A stretch of 64,000 nt of DNA from Chara braunii. Taxonomy: Eukaryota > Streptophyta > Charophyceae > Charales > Characeae. How positions within the stretch are numbered: the stretch's first letter is position 1; the number at the start of each line of letters is the position of its first letter. The notes under the pieces are model-generated. The model did no database searches and had not been told where the DNA came from. It saw only the letters and a list, made by a program, of their open reading frames with translations. The stretch lies in contig BFEA01000414.1 of NCBI GenBank assembly GCA_003427395.1, positions 225,491 to 289,490 on the forward strand, written 5' to 3'. This document shows, in pieces, positions 21,201 to 33,075 of the stretch. The position numbers and the translations under genes were made by a program.

Positions 21201-22046
21201 AAAGGAAGTACGTACTTGCCTTTCGTGTGGGTCAAAGGAATAAGAGCCTCCGGCTGCTCGTTGGTAGTTGTCGTGGCGTCCTTAGTTAGCACGCGATAGG
21301 AGAGGTAGCGAGGTTGCGCGCCAGTCGGTGTGAAGCTCAACTTGTTGAATAAGACAACGGGAGACAGGCTGCAAAATGTGGACTTACTTGCTGGTAGGTG
21401 CGCTGCTCATGTTGCCAGACGAAGTAGCTGCTAGCAAACGGCGGTGTTTGGGGGCTCACTTGCTGGCTGGTACGCGGCCCATCCAGCCGTGTGGAGTGGC
21501 GTGAGTCCGGTCGTGAGGCTGTCTGTTACCCAGCGGGCTGCTCTGTCCTTTGGACGGTGGTGGCTGTGTACTTCGCTGTTCGGGCTGCGTTTTCTGCTAC
21601 GGCCCCGACCGGATTATTGCAGGTTGTTGCACTGTTTTGTTTGCGGCCGTCTTGAGGACCATATGGCCGTAGCTTCACTTTGGGAGGCGGAGATGCGGTG
21701 TTAGCAGAGTGACTGGACGGCGAGGAAGGGTGTTGTTGCAGTTAGAGTAGTGACGAAGGGGGTTAGTGTTGCGACTTGGGAGTTCGTCCGAGGGGAGTTG
21801 TTCAGCGGTGTGACTTCAGTTGGCTGAGCTGTCGCGTGTTTTGGTCATCATTGCGGGGCCCTCAGGCGAATCGAGGAATCAAGGCCCTCTTTCGCGAGGT
21901 TGAGTGCACCCTCCTTGTATCTCGAGAGCCTCAGACTTTCTACTTCTGCCCTTCTGACTCTAAGTCTAGTCCATTGGTTCAAAGAGGAAGGCGGCAGGCG
22001 GGATCGCAACCCGTAATCCGCGCCAAGGCCTCTGTGGGAGGTTGCC

Positions 22047-22195
22047 CCACCAATTGCGGGAGCTCTGCCGGAACTCGGGAGGAGTTCTGGAGGCATCGAA
22101 CTGACAGGTAACCATTGCTTCCCTCTATAAGCCCAGATTATAACCCCTATTTTTGTATTACCCATTGCATCGCTGATTGAATATATGATGTGCAG
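22047..22195 (+). promoter_or_regulatory. Conserved leader hairpin and candidate intron, I 3' LTR
   Basis: This is an exact copy of 7340-7486, with stem 22071-22076/22082-22087. Confidence 0.5.
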
Positions 22196-22371
22196 CCTTA
22201 CTCTATTTCTTCGTTTGACTTTAAGGACACTCAACAAGACTAAGTAAAGGAATGTCTGTTCAAGTTGCAGTTTCAGCCTTGTTGATTGTATGAAAACAGA
22301 TTGTTAGAAGGAACTGCATTTAGGGAAAGACAGGATGAAGGACCCTTTTGATTGAGGGTTTGGCTCGGTCA

Positions 22372-23269
22372 TTAAGGCTTGGAAGTCCCTATAAGTTTGG
22401 GGAGACCAAGTGCTTTGTTTATTTTGGTTTGCATGGAGTGTCAGACCCTTCTATAAGTTTAGGGGGTCTGATTGCTCTGGAGGCTGGGATGTCCCCATAA
22501 GTTTCGGGAGACCCAGTGCTATGGGTTTGCATGGAGGGTCAGGCTGTTCTGTAAGTTCAGGTGGCCTGACCGCTCTGACTTGTGAAGGGTCTGATTGTGT
22601 CTAATTTTCAGGGACTCGGGGCATTCAATAAGTTTTGGTGCCTTGCGTTGCCTTGTTTTCATTGGGGTTTTATCTGTTTCTTTGGTTTCTGAACGAGGAG
22701 GTCTAAGCTGTTCTATAAGTTTAGGTGGCTCAGCCTTTTCCTGTCTTTTATTCTGAAGAAATAACCTTGGCAAAGGGGCAGATCCTTTTGTAAGTTCAGG
22801 GGGTCTGACTCGATGCCACACGCATAATGATTTAGAGAGGAATGAAATTGGCAGAGAGTTAGATCCTTCTGTAAGTTCAGGGGATCTGGCTCAAAGCCTC
22901 GCACATGCTGGAACCCAATAGTTATAATTTAGATATATCTTACTTCTGTTTTATCTAAGAACGAGCTAATCAGACTGTTCTATAAGCTTAGGTGGTCTGA
23001 CTAAAGCCTATCACAACTTGAAGAGAGTATAATTAAGAATGAAATTGATGGTAGGTTGGGGCAGACTGAACTTAAGTTAGTTCAGTCATATGCAGCCTTA
23101 GAAGACTAAATGCAGACAATTATATATATTTTGGATATCTTAAGAAGTTCAGGGCGACTGAAATGGTTTAGTCATATGCCTAAAGAAGAGAAAAGTAGTT
23201 GTGTCCTCTCTTTTGTGTATATTCAATGGCTAAGTTAGGCGCATTCCATAAGTTTGGGTGGCCTGACTT
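22372..23269 (+). repeat. Hairpin array II, I 3' LTR
   Basis: This is the second copy of the array at 7663-8560. It carries scattered substitutions between about 22650 and 23080, some in stems, so it is not merely a duplicated contig over its whole length. Confidence 0.7.
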
Positions 23270-23556
23270 GATGCCTTATGTAAGCTGGGTATGAAGTGTT
23301 ATATCATTGAAAGGTCATGAACTGTTGTTTGTTCAGGTATACTTTGGGATGGTGAGAGTACTTACCTTTGTGGTCCGACTTGCATGTGACTGAGTGAGGC
23401 TACTACTTAGTCTGAGTTTCAGTTTGATAGGTAGTTGCTTTAGTCGCTCGCCACGTGCTTGAGCTATAGGAGTTAGTTTCAATGCTTGTGTTTTCTGAAC
23501 TAAGTTTTTTTACTTAGATCAATTCTCANATTTTCTGGGATCATTTCTTATACTTG

Positions 23557-24134
23557 GCTTTGTATAAATCTTGGCAAGCTACTTTCTCTACGGGAAGCGC
23601 TGCCGAAATTTCTATAAATCCAAGGAGTTAGTCAATTTTTGATTTGTCAAAGTTCAACTTGTCTTTTCTTTATATCTGACCTAGTAAACATCTGGAAAGT
23701 CTCATTTTCTAAAGGGAGTGCTGTCTAAATTTTTGCTAATTCAGGGAGGTAGACAAAATTGGACTTTGAGAAGTCAAAGTTACCTTCAAATTCTGGACTT
23801 AGCCTTGTATGAATTTTGGGAAAGCACTTTTCTAGAGGGAGTGCTGCCGAAATTTTTGCAAAACTAAGGAATTAGTTAAATCTTGTCTAAGTTGGACTCA
23901 AGATGTCTTCTGAGTTCATATCTGACTTAGTATAAATCTGATAAGTCTCTCTTTCTAAAGAGATTGTTGCCCAAATTTTTACTAATTCAGGGAGTTAGAC
24001 AAAATTTGACTTTCCAGAGTTAGATATTATTTCTGCTCTTATATTTGGACTTGTATAAATTCTGGGACGGCACTTTTCCTATGGGAAGCGCTGCCAAAAT
24101 TTTCTTACTTTAAAGGAGATAGATTATATTTTGA
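23557..24134 (+). repeat. Degenerate ~115-bp tandem repeats, I 3' LTR
   Basis: This is a copy of 8848-9425, nearly identical, with the same single N just upstream (23529, matching 8820). Confidence 0.65.
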
Positions 24135-25546
24135 CAGGTGGCAATTCTGGTAGTCCACTCTGAATAAGGGAGATTTTGCCTTGAGTCTACCTTTCTTTGG
24201 GGACTTGCTTAGAGGTAGGCATAGATATAATTAACTAGGATGACTTGGGTAAGATCGTGATGTGGAGATTGTTCTCCATGGACTTATAGGTTTAGCCTGG
24301 GGCATTGACCTATCATGTGTTACAGGTCCGCTTCATCGTTTGATTCAAGTTCAGGACTAGATTCAGTTTGATCCCTTGAGGATCATCTTCTGTTATCAAT
24401 GATAACAAGTCGGTTGCCGATCCGTCGGCTTGCGACTCAACTCCAATTCACCCCTGTCACTCAACCTAAAGGCTTTAGCCCTGTGGTTTATCTGTTTTGT
24501 TTTGTTTTTACCCGGACTTTATTGAATGGCTATTTAACAAAGATACTGAGTATTTTTATTGCGGGGAGGTTGCTCTGAGGTTGAGGTTTGCATGACTAAA
24601 GCAAGGGGTATGAGTGCAGAGAATGGTTGAAGTTGACCCCGTGTAGTGCTTGGACTCTGGTTGAATCTCGGACGTGATTGCAGGTATGCTTGGTGATTCG
24701 GACGTAGGATTTGATTGCCTACGCTCACATAAATACATATATGGTTGAGAGGAGTCTCACTGTGACTGTGAGAAATGATCGTCTTATATAACTAACCCTT
24801 ATATATTCATGAGTGCCCTGAGTGTTTAAGAGGCCAACGGTAACTAAGCATAAGGGTTAACCGGATTATGGCTTGAGAGAAAAAGGAAGACCCTCTGTTA
24901 TCCTTTGCTTTTTAGAGTTTTCATGGTTGGACGTTATAGTCCGTGACAGTCGTCAAAGTAAAACCTCTTGACTTATGTTCGGGCCCGAAGTGGAACTCAC
25001 CTCCAGGGCAGTAAGAAACGACTGCCACCACAGGCATGGGCCTGTGTACCACCCGCTCTGCACAGAGTGCAGAAGAGGGTGTGTGGTCTTCAAATGCATA
25101 TGACGGTTGTCCAGCGTCGAGAGATTAACCCTCAAGGCGCGTGTCAGCCGACACTTGAGTGTCGAATGCGACCCTCGAGATTAACGAGGACCGCACGAGT
25201 ATGGGTACTACATAGTACGTCATCGTTGTGACTGTTTGCACATGTTTGCATTTGCGAGTCGATATGAGTTAGCCCCGCGTTCGCGCAGTTTTATACTAAG
25301 TCTTGCGCGCGACGCCCATTTGATTTCCGCATCGAAAAATTATGGGTTGGCTACCGAGGGGCTAGGAGCGTTGTCGCGTTGTTCGTGTTGTGTCGTGCTG
25401 TATGTGTGTGTGCTCGTAAAGTGGAGTGCGCGTGGTGTGTGGGATGCGTCCTAGTGAACCGACGACGAGCCACGCTTGGGACTTCAGCCCCCTATGATGA
25501 CGGTTCGCGTGCGGGTCCGATAGAGGCGTATTACTGCGCGTACCCC

Positions 25547-25876
25547 CTATGCTACAGCGAACGAGAAACGCCCTCGGCTGGTCCACCTCTGGGATTGCAA
25601 CTGATTAACTTTCGTACTGTGGACTGGTAGCTCGGCGGGGATACGCCCACNGAAGGGANGTGACAACTCCTGTAAGGTGTAGGTAAGTCGTGCCTTGTGT
25701 AGACCCTATATTGTCATAGGGGCTCGCGAGAGGTATGGATGGCGCACTCGGCCGGAGCGGCTTGCGGAAGCTCCACATGTATAATTTGCGACGAAGGATT
25801 TAAACCAACTCCTGCGTGACGTGGCTGGGAGAGTCCCGCTCTGCCCTGGTGCGGTGCCGGACCGATGCACTCGACA
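25547..25876 (+). promoter_or_regulatory. Conserved LTR-tail (U5-like) module, I 3' LTR
   Basis: Same block as 10850-11235, here without the N run except two single Ns (25652, 25659). It supplies the bases missing in the first copy. Confidence 0.6.
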
Positions 25877-25889
25877 TTGTTGTGACAGT

Positions 25890-25903
25890 TGGCACAACGG
25901 GGA
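25890..25903 (+). other. Primer-site-like string inside Y LTR
   Basis: TGGCACAACGGGGA follows TGACAGT and looks like a decayed primer site after an LTR end. The second copy is at 45601-45614. In the uninterrupted copy it forms an 8-bp palindrome, CCGTTGTG/CACAACGG (45588-45595/45604-45611). It may be a fossil boundary showing that this long LTR grew by absorbing older element sequence. Confidence 0.35.
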
Positions 25904-26159
25904 AAATAGTAGTTGGATTTTATGTTTTGCTTTTTTCTTTTTCTTTTCTTTCTTTTTCTTCTCTTTTATTAGTTAGATTTGTTTATTTTATTGGTGGTTC
26001 CTTTTTAGGCTCCGTGGCCTGAAAATTCTCGTAAAACCTCACCTAAGTGAATCTGCCTCAGAATCAGGGCAGGTTCAACGTAGGGAGATGGTAACGAATC
26101 TGGCCGAAGTTGGATTACCAGCCACTTAGATCGCAGTGCCCCGAAGGAGGGCAACCACA

Positions 26160-26730
26160 ACGGCGTCACAGGGAGCTATCGGGAAGTGGCAAAAGAGCGA
26201 AGGGAGAAAAAACAGCCCGCGAGAAAGGAGAACGCCGCGCGAATACACGAACGTGAGCAAAGAAGGAGCAGGGAGAGCAGGGAAGAGAGATCACGCAATT
26301 GCGTGAAGAGGAGGAGACAGTCTCGAGGGCGGAAACTATGTTGCGTGAAGGGTGAGTTAGCAAGTGCACAGTGAGAAGGAGTGGGCGCAAAGAGAGGGGG
26401 CGCTCGCCAGCGAGGAGGAAGGTGCAAGTAGGAAGGTGGCGATCCCGACAAGGAAAAAAGGCCGACCACGCATGGAGATGATGAGGCAAGGACGCCTCAT
26501 AACAAGGGGAGTCGGCGCGAAGGAGACAGTAATCAGAAAGAGACGTGCAAAAAGAAAAAGAGAAGAAAGAAGGAGGAAGAGAAGGAGAAGAGGAGTGAAG
26601 GAGGAAGGAAGCAAAGTGCCGGAGCACTTATCTGTGAAGCGGCAGACCATCTATAGTGACGTTGACGACGACAGCGACGATTACGGCGACGACAAAGGAG
26701 AGAAGTAAAGGGAAGACAGGTAAGTCTTAC
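26160..26730 (+). other. Purine-rich LTR section
   Basis: Long GA-rich text (such as GAGAAGGAGG runs) gives spurious Arg/Lys/Glu-rich frames. It is conserved at 45870-46430 because it is LTR. I see no gene. Confidence 0.5.
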
Positions 26731-26737
26731 AACGTTG

Positions 26738-26793
26738 GCGATTACTACTACTATTACTACTACTACTACTACTACTACTACAACTACTTCTAC
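26738..26793 (+). repeat. (TAC)n microsatellite
   Basis: An imperfect TAC trinucleotide tract. The counterpart at 46447-46500 is interrupted differently. Confidence 0.85.
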
Positions 26794-26939
26794 TATTGCT
26801 ATGTATGTGTATATGCTAAGTATAGGAATACGCGAGTATGCGCGAGTGAGCGACGATCTCACTTCGGCTGTCGGTCACTTCCATCAATGAGAGAAGGAAT
26901 CAGCTAAGCCTAAGACCTACGGATCGCCTCGCACCACTA

Positions 26940-27270
26940 ACATCGATAGGATAAGCAAAATCGAATGAATCTATCGCCAGATCGTGGAACTATACATTAT
27001 CACTACGTGTGTGTGTGTGAGCAAGTATGTGTGTATGTGTGTGAAAAAGCAAGATGTACATGTGAGTGTGTGTCTCCCACCCGCACCTTGTCGCACGCCA
27101 CGTGGATCGATGGGATGAGCAAAGCAAAAAGTGGCTGTGTATATTTCCGCGTTTTAACGGAAGATTCGTTCCGCTTTTGCTCATCCTATCGATGAAATGT
27201 GTGTGTGTATGTGTGTGTATGTGTGTGTGTGTGAGAGAGAGAGTGAGAGAGAGAGAGAGGTTGGGCAAGT
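26940..27270 (+). repeat. GATAGGATGAGC inverted module with TG/GA tracts
   Basis: TCGATGGGATGAGCAAAGC (27108-27126) and GCTTTTGCTCATCCTATCGA (27173-27192) form a long imperfect inverted repeat. Related phrases recur at 26943-26965 and 28570-28600, each followed by GTGTGTGTG and GAGAGA tracts. The copy in the 3' LTR is at 46643-46973. Confidence 0.6.
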
Positions 27271-27994
27271 ATACATAGTGAGAGTGAGAGATTTCTTCTT
27301 CTTCCTCTTCTCAGTCCACCATCCCCCTCTCGACATCTGACTTCACTGCATCNGACTACGAGAGGAAAGAAGCAGAGCTTGATGACATCGGATTCGAACT
27401 CGACTCGTGGACTTCAGATATGACAACGAGGGATCGTTTGGGATTGGTGACGAAGACTTAACGTTGACGATATTCCTATCCTTCTCGTTTCCTCGTCTAA
27501 CCCCCCCTCCTCTTCGTCTGTGCATGGCGGGGACTGGCACATTCCCCCTATACAAGAGCCAGGTCCCTTCACACCTTTGAACGATGATGATGGGGCTGCA
27601 TTGCAATATTGATTGTTCAAATCATTGGTATCAAAACCTTCCGCTATGCTATCGTTTACATTGCATGAGAGGACGGTCCTTGTTCTGATCTACACCCGTA
27701 CATTGTGCAACAGTGTGTGTAGGTGTATGTGAGAGAGAGAGGGAGAGAGGAGAAACGAGAGAGAGGAGAGAAGGAGAGGTTGAGCGACATAAGAATGGGG
27801 TACTACGTACCTGCTGCGCTGGAGATATATCTATGGCGAAACGAGTGTGTGAAAGAGAGAGAGAGAGAGATAGAGTCTCTCACCGAAAACTTACCTGTGA
27901 ACGTTGTCGTCCCTCAATAAGTACGCTCCTTTCACCTCTACTGAACCCAACCAGAAAAAAGTAGTATGTGTACACCCCTGATCGTTGCTACTGT

Positions 27995-27997
27995 TGA

Positions 27998-28051
<54 letters not shown>

Positions 28052-28115
28052 TACTACTATTATTATTATTTGCTATTGTTATTTTTTTACATTATTATTA
28101 TTATTATTATTATTT
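27995..28115 (+). repeat. (ATT)n microsatellites in Y 5' LTR
   Basis: Long ATT/TTA tracts, with further ones at 28825-28910 and 29550-29608. Counterparts in the 3' LTR are at 47705-47825, 48520-48610 and 49073-49150. They create spurious poly-Ile, poly-Leu and poly-Tyr frames. Confidence 0.9.
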
Positions 28116-29557
28116 ATAACGAGCACCAAGGAGTAAAGCATAAAAAAGACATCAAGATTAATGACCTGAACTCGCAAAGTGAGCAGGGAGTGGGATGCAG
28201 CGAAAGGGCTGAGAGCGAGGGTAAGCTTAGGAGAAGGGGAGAAGGAGGAGCGTGACCTGGAGGAGAGAGGAAATGAGGCGTGCAAGGGAGAAGTAGAAAA
28301 ATAAAATGAAGAAGAAGAAGAAGGAGGAGAGAAGGAGAGGAGAAAGGAGGAGGAAGTGATCGAGCACTTATCTGCGAATAGAGGGAGGAAACAAAATCGA
28401 TCGAATTTCCCGCTTCAAAAGAGGAAACATACACTGCCAACCCGATTGTAGCACCTTCACCCATGCACGACTACGGACTTGCTTTCCTTATAACTTGTGT
28501 GTGCATGTACATGTGTATGTGCGAGAGTGAGAGAGGGGAGTGGTAAGCTCCGAATCTTGCAGCTAGCCGATTGATTGATAGGATGAGCAAAAATGAATGA
28601 ATCTTTCACTCGAATATGGAAATATACCCCCGACGCAGTCGCGCTTTCACCTTTCGGGTCGTCTGTAGTTTTTTTCAGCCGTGTGTGTGTGAGAGAGAGA
28701 GAGAGAAAGAAAAAGAGAGATTGCTTCGGCAGGCGGCACCAACCACCGACCCCCCCGAGCAGAAACGCACCCCTCCCACCAGAGTGACTGTATCAGGCAA
28801 GTAAGATAGCTTGTTTTCTTTATGTTATTATTATTAGTATTGCTGTTATTGTTTATTATTATTACTTATTATTATTATTTTATTAATATTATTATTATTT
28901 TTACTATTATTTTGAGTGGATCTTACCTCCATTTCAGCCATGTACGTGCAAGGGAATCAGTACGATAGGGAAAAGGCACACAGGCAAAATGGAAGACGGG
29001 GTCGCACAAGCGGATGTGTGAATGGGAAGGAGACAAGCATGGCGGAAGAAAGAAGACAAGTGTGAGAGAGTGAGGGAGAGACAGAGAAGATGAATCGTCA
29101 GAATAGGGGATGCATGCACGGAGGGGGTAAGAGGGCGATATGGTGGTCTTTTGAGGAAAAAGGCGAGTGTGGGGAATCAAGGTCTGATGAGGGTGACAAG
29201 ATACGGACCTGGTGCATGAAGAGAGGTCGTCTGTGGTGTTGGCATCATGTGCATTGGTCTTCGAAAGTCGAGAGTCAAATTGAGCCTGTTGCGAGAACAC
29301 AGATGTAGGTAGGAAAGACGAGTAGAATAGATTGGGCGTTGGGCACCAGAGAGAGAGGAGCGACTTTGGATACCGTGTTGGCGTGGCCTACGGGCTTGAA
29401 CATTGACTCATTACTTCATTGTATTGCTCTATTTGGGTGGATTCCGAGTACCATAATGCTCTCTAATTATACACGACTATTCCGACATCTAAGTGATTTC
29501 GTAACTTGGTTTTCCGTATATCGTTTACACTCATGTTCCTTGCAATATTATTGTCGA

Positions 29558-29599
<42 letters not shown>

Positions 29600-30206
29600 T
29601 ATTATTAGTAAAAATGATTTGCTCGACCCCCTACTTACCGTATGAGATAGTGAAAACGTGCGGGATATGTGATGCATCCATCAAATGGCGTCGTAAGGCC
29701 GGATCCATTACCCGCCCGACTTGTTGGAATGCGTGTTTGAGCCTCTCATAACCCCCATGTTGTGGTTTCAGTGTGTTGCGCGGTGTGGAGGACCGTGTCG
29801 CTTTCCCTGTGAGAGAGAAAAGAGGGAGACAGGCAGGCATGAACAGATGGACAGATGACGACAGACATACAAAAACAGGCACACAGAAAGTCAGGCAGAC
29901 AGAAATAAGATAGACAAATACAGAAAAGAGAGAGAGCGGGAAATGCTCGTGAGGATGCACATATGGGGGTAGAGGATGGAGAAGAGGAAGAAAAACGAGA
30001 AAAAGAAGAAGAACGAGAAAAAGAAGAAGAACGAGAAAAAGAAGAGGAAGGAGAAAGAGACGGGGTGCACACGGTCCCACATGGTACTTGCTGACGTAAG
30101 AGAGTGTGACCGGGATTGGGTACCGTTGGCCGTGCAAAGTACGACTGAGACTGGACGCAGGCGGCTTGACGCAGTTGGCCTTTCAGGTCGGTAGCAGCGG
30201 CGACCT

Positions 30207-30212
<6 letters not shown>

Positions 30213-30255
<43 letters not shown>
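30213..30255 (+). repeat. A43 homopolymer
   Basis: An uninterrupted run of about 43 A. The 3' LTR has about 9 A, C, then 7 A at the same place (49737-49753), so the tract has expanded or shrunk since the copies split. Confidence 0.9.
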
Positions 30256-30257
<2 letters not shown>

Positions 30258-30689
30258 ACTGAAGTCAAAAGTCACAACTCACAGTCAGCGGTAAAGGCGA
30301 GAATCACAACCACAGTCAAGAGTCATGTTCCACAAATGAAAGCCGTTACCCACAGGCTCAAACAGCAACATGCCAATGAAAATTTGGAAAAAGTACCAGA
30401 CCTTGACATTCTGAAGCGAGCAGACCGTAGGTATGTGGTACCGAGTCTAAGTCAAGCCAAAGGATGCATAGGCTGAAACGGGTTGTGGCTCAGTCCAAAT
30501 CAATATAGGGACTGGCCAGCCACATTTATGGGAGATGCCCATTCGTGAGACATATGGAAGTGCTACTGAAGCACTTGCGATCAAAAGTGAAAGTATTATA
30601 TGCTTGAATTGAGAATCTGTCTGAAGATAGGAAAAGGAACCTAGGAAAAAATCGAGAAGGAACCTAGCCTGCATGGTCTTGAAAAACAC

Positions 30690-32965
30690 AAGGGCGGTAT
30701 GATGGAGGTCTCCGTTGGGGTCGTCACGCTGCCTGCATGGAATGACTAAAAGGGTACTCGTCGTGCGAACTACCCAGCGATCCACCTAACTAGTTGACTT
30801 TTAACATGCATACATCAATGACGAGAAGATGCCGTGCGTCTTCTCTGTTAACTTACCAGCTAAATCCAAGACTAATTCGGTACTCCCGTGGAGTACATGT
30901 GTTCAAGTGATTAATCAAAGCATGACTAGTCCGGTACTCCCGTGCGGTACACGTTTTCAAACAACTAACAAAAGCAGAGGTAATGGGAGGCTCCCGCGGG
31001 GTTCTCCTATAACTGATCTGACTAGACTTGGGATGAGAATTGAGTACTCCCGGTTGAGTATACAAACTCCTAAGTCTAGATCGATATGTGCGACTTCCGT
31101 GTAGGTCAACAATATTTTTTGCTCAATTTAACACATAAACGAATAAATGAACGATCAGGGCGACTAACCAAAAAGTGGTCTTGATCTCCTACACATCAAA
31201 TCGGTATTAGGGTGGCTCCCGGGAGGGTTGTCCTAATAGTTCGTTTGATCTGGGAAACAACTAACAAGGGAAGAATGAGTTGATTGTGCTTGGATAAGTA
31301 AAAGGGGTACTCCAGGGTGAGTACCCTGCTACTTGTCTTGGTATGACTAATGGATTGACAACGTTTGATACTAATGGCCTAACTAAAGTTAACAAATTGG
31401 TATAATGATTGGTTAACTCTGAAATTGGTAGCAGGGAGATGTCGTGCATCTTCCCTATTGACAAGCAGGTTACATTAACCACCGTCATTTGATCCGGTAC
31501 TTCCGTGAAGTACATCCTTCAGTTTAACAAAAGTCATTTGAGTCGGTACTTCCGTGAAGTACATCCTTCAGTTTAACAAAAGTCATTTGAGCTGGTACTT
31601 CCGTGAAGTACATCCTTCGGTTTAACAAAAGTCATTTGTGCCGGTACTTCCGTGAAATACATCCTTCAGCTTAGCAAAAGTCATTTGATCCGGTACTTCC
31701 GTGAAGTACATTCCTTCAAGTCTAACGAAAGCCGATTTGATCCGATACTTCCGTGAAGTGCACTCTTTCAAACCTAACAGAAGTCATTTGATCGGTACTT
31801 CCGTGAAGTACAATCCTACAAATCATAAACAACAACCATTGATCCAGTACTCCCGTGGGGTACGCTTCTTCAACTTAACCACAACTATTGATCCGGTACT
31901 CCCGTGGGGTACACTTCTTCAACTTAACGAAAGCCAATTAATCCAGTACTCTTGTAAGGTACTCGTCTTCAAAAGCTAACAAAGGCTAAAGGTAGCATGA
32001 GGATTCCGTGAGGCTCTCCTATCACTCATTGAACCACACTAGGGAAGGGTTCGAGTACTCCCGGGTGAGTGTACGAACTCCTGAGTTTTGGTCGATCTGT
32101 CCGACTTCCCATATGAATCAACATGGTTTTTGCTCACTTACAACGCATAGGCCAGATAGGTGAACTGTCAGGACAACACAATCAAGAGTTGTTTTTGATC
32201 TTCTGTACATCAAACTGGTAGCAGGATGGCTCTCGGGTGGGTTGTCCTGATACTTGTTTGATTTAGGGATCAACTAATGGAGAGAAGAAATGAGGCAGTT
32301 ATGTTTGAACAAGTAAAGGGGTACTCCCGGGTGAGTAACCTTATGACTTGTTCAGGATATGACTAATGTACGATGTAAATAAGTACTAACGATACACCTG
32401 ATTAACATTAAAGCAGGACATGGGAGGCTTCCGTGGGGTCATCCTAATGCTTGCTTAACTCAATCTTAACGGGTCTAACAAGATACTCCAGCAAAGGGAG
32501 GATCTGATGATTGCCTCAATCCAGTAGATCCCAACTCATCCGACTCTAATTAAGAAGTAGGGTGGCTCCCGTAGGGTCCTCCTACTACACTTTTGAGGAA
32601 AAGATTGATCTCTGAATCAAGTAGTAATAGGAGGCTTCCGTGAAGACCGCCTGTTACTAACTTTGATTTGGAATTCACGCTTGGATCCGGAGTGTTTTCT
32701 GTATGTTGGGTCAAGTGTTGAGACGGCTCAACATAGACCTCCTAACTATCTGCTTAACTAATAAAAGGATACTCCCGGGTGAGTTATCCGATCACTTACA
32801 CTAGATGGCATGAACTGTTTGATTGCATGAGGACTGCATGAACTTTGAAAGTTGACTGGGTGCTCCCGTTGGGGCGACTCGACTACTCTTCTGACTAACG
32901 GATTGTTTGGAATTGATAAAGTAGTGGAAGATTCCCGGGTGAGTCAGCCCACTACTTGCGTATGT
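30690..32965 (+). repeat. Hairpin array I, Y 5' LTR
   Basis: Roughly 30 short hairpins follow each other, most with CGT at the tip. Examples are GAGAAGATGC/GCGTCTTCTC (30823-30832/30836-30845), GTACTCC/GGAGTAC (30880-30886/30890-30896) and GTACTTC/GAAGTAC (31497-31503/31507-31513). A second loop class has CCGGGTG or CCAGGGTG (about 31307-31331). Stem sequences differ while the loop is kept. The copy in the 3' LTR is at 52387-54660, and a diverged version is at 57405-58365. Confidence 0.75.
31490..31935 (+). repeat. 49-bp tandem hairpin repeats
   Basis: Stems GTACTTC-CGT-GAAGTAC start at 31497, 31546, 31595, 31644 and 31693, an exact 49-bp period. More diverged units run to about 31930, where the stem becomes GTACTCC-CGT-GGGGTAC. 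Spacers read ATCCTTCAGTTTAACAAAAG and similar. The copy is at 53187-53632. Confidence 0.85.
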
Positions 32966-33075
32966 CAGTACAAGAAAAAGAGAAAGAAAAAGGAGTTCCA
33001 TCGGGAGCGACTTCCAAAGGTTTTTTAGAAAGAAACGTAGAAGAAAGCGAATGCCGCAGGGAAAAGGATTAGACA

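Larger units (their letters stand above)
2935..25876 (+). mobile_element. Element I: nested non-autonomous LTR retrotransposon with 8.3-kb LTRs
   Basis: Direct repeats 2935-11235 and 17550-25876 both start TGTCAG and end TCGACA. A tRNA-Asp primer site follows the left repeat. The internal region is 6.3 kb and codes only for ORF0 and a decayed gag; I found no protease, RT or integrase. It lies inside the Y LTR, as shown by the intact equivalent site at 45588-45595. The layout fits a large retrotransposon derivative whose enzymes come from a partner element. Confidence 0.8.
17550..25876 (+). repeat. I 3' LTR (8,327 bp)
   Basis: This is the partner of 2935-11235 with an offset of about 14,615 at its start and 14,710 after a 95-bp local duplication. 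It contains the same hairpin arrays and Ns. It is followed by TTGT and the remainder of the Y LTR. Confidence 0.8.
25881..33075 (+). repeat. Y 5' LTR, second segment
   Basis: It resumes after I and matches 45592-54774 in order, except that it lacks the 2.2-kb segment 50077-52276 and ends at GACA at 33075, where homology stops. The LTR tail present in the 3' LTR (54775-56116) is missing. It is rich in microsatellites up to 30255, then holds hairpin array I. Confidence 0.7.

Noticed and set aside
26656-26907. Frames with poly-Tyr, poly-Leu, poly-Ile or Arg/Glu-rich runs across 26160-29750 and 45890-49480
   Set aside because: They are translations of TAC, ATT and GA microsatellites or purine-rich LTR text.
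30213-30255. Poly-A tail of a retrocopy or non-LTR element
   Set aside because: No gene body or duplication precedes it, and the other LTR has an interrupted, shorter A tract, so it is a variable homopolymer.
31490-31935. CRISPR-like array of regular 49-bp repeats
   Set aside because: The whole unit, spacer included, is repeated; there are no unique spacers, and the locus is a eukaryotic LTR.
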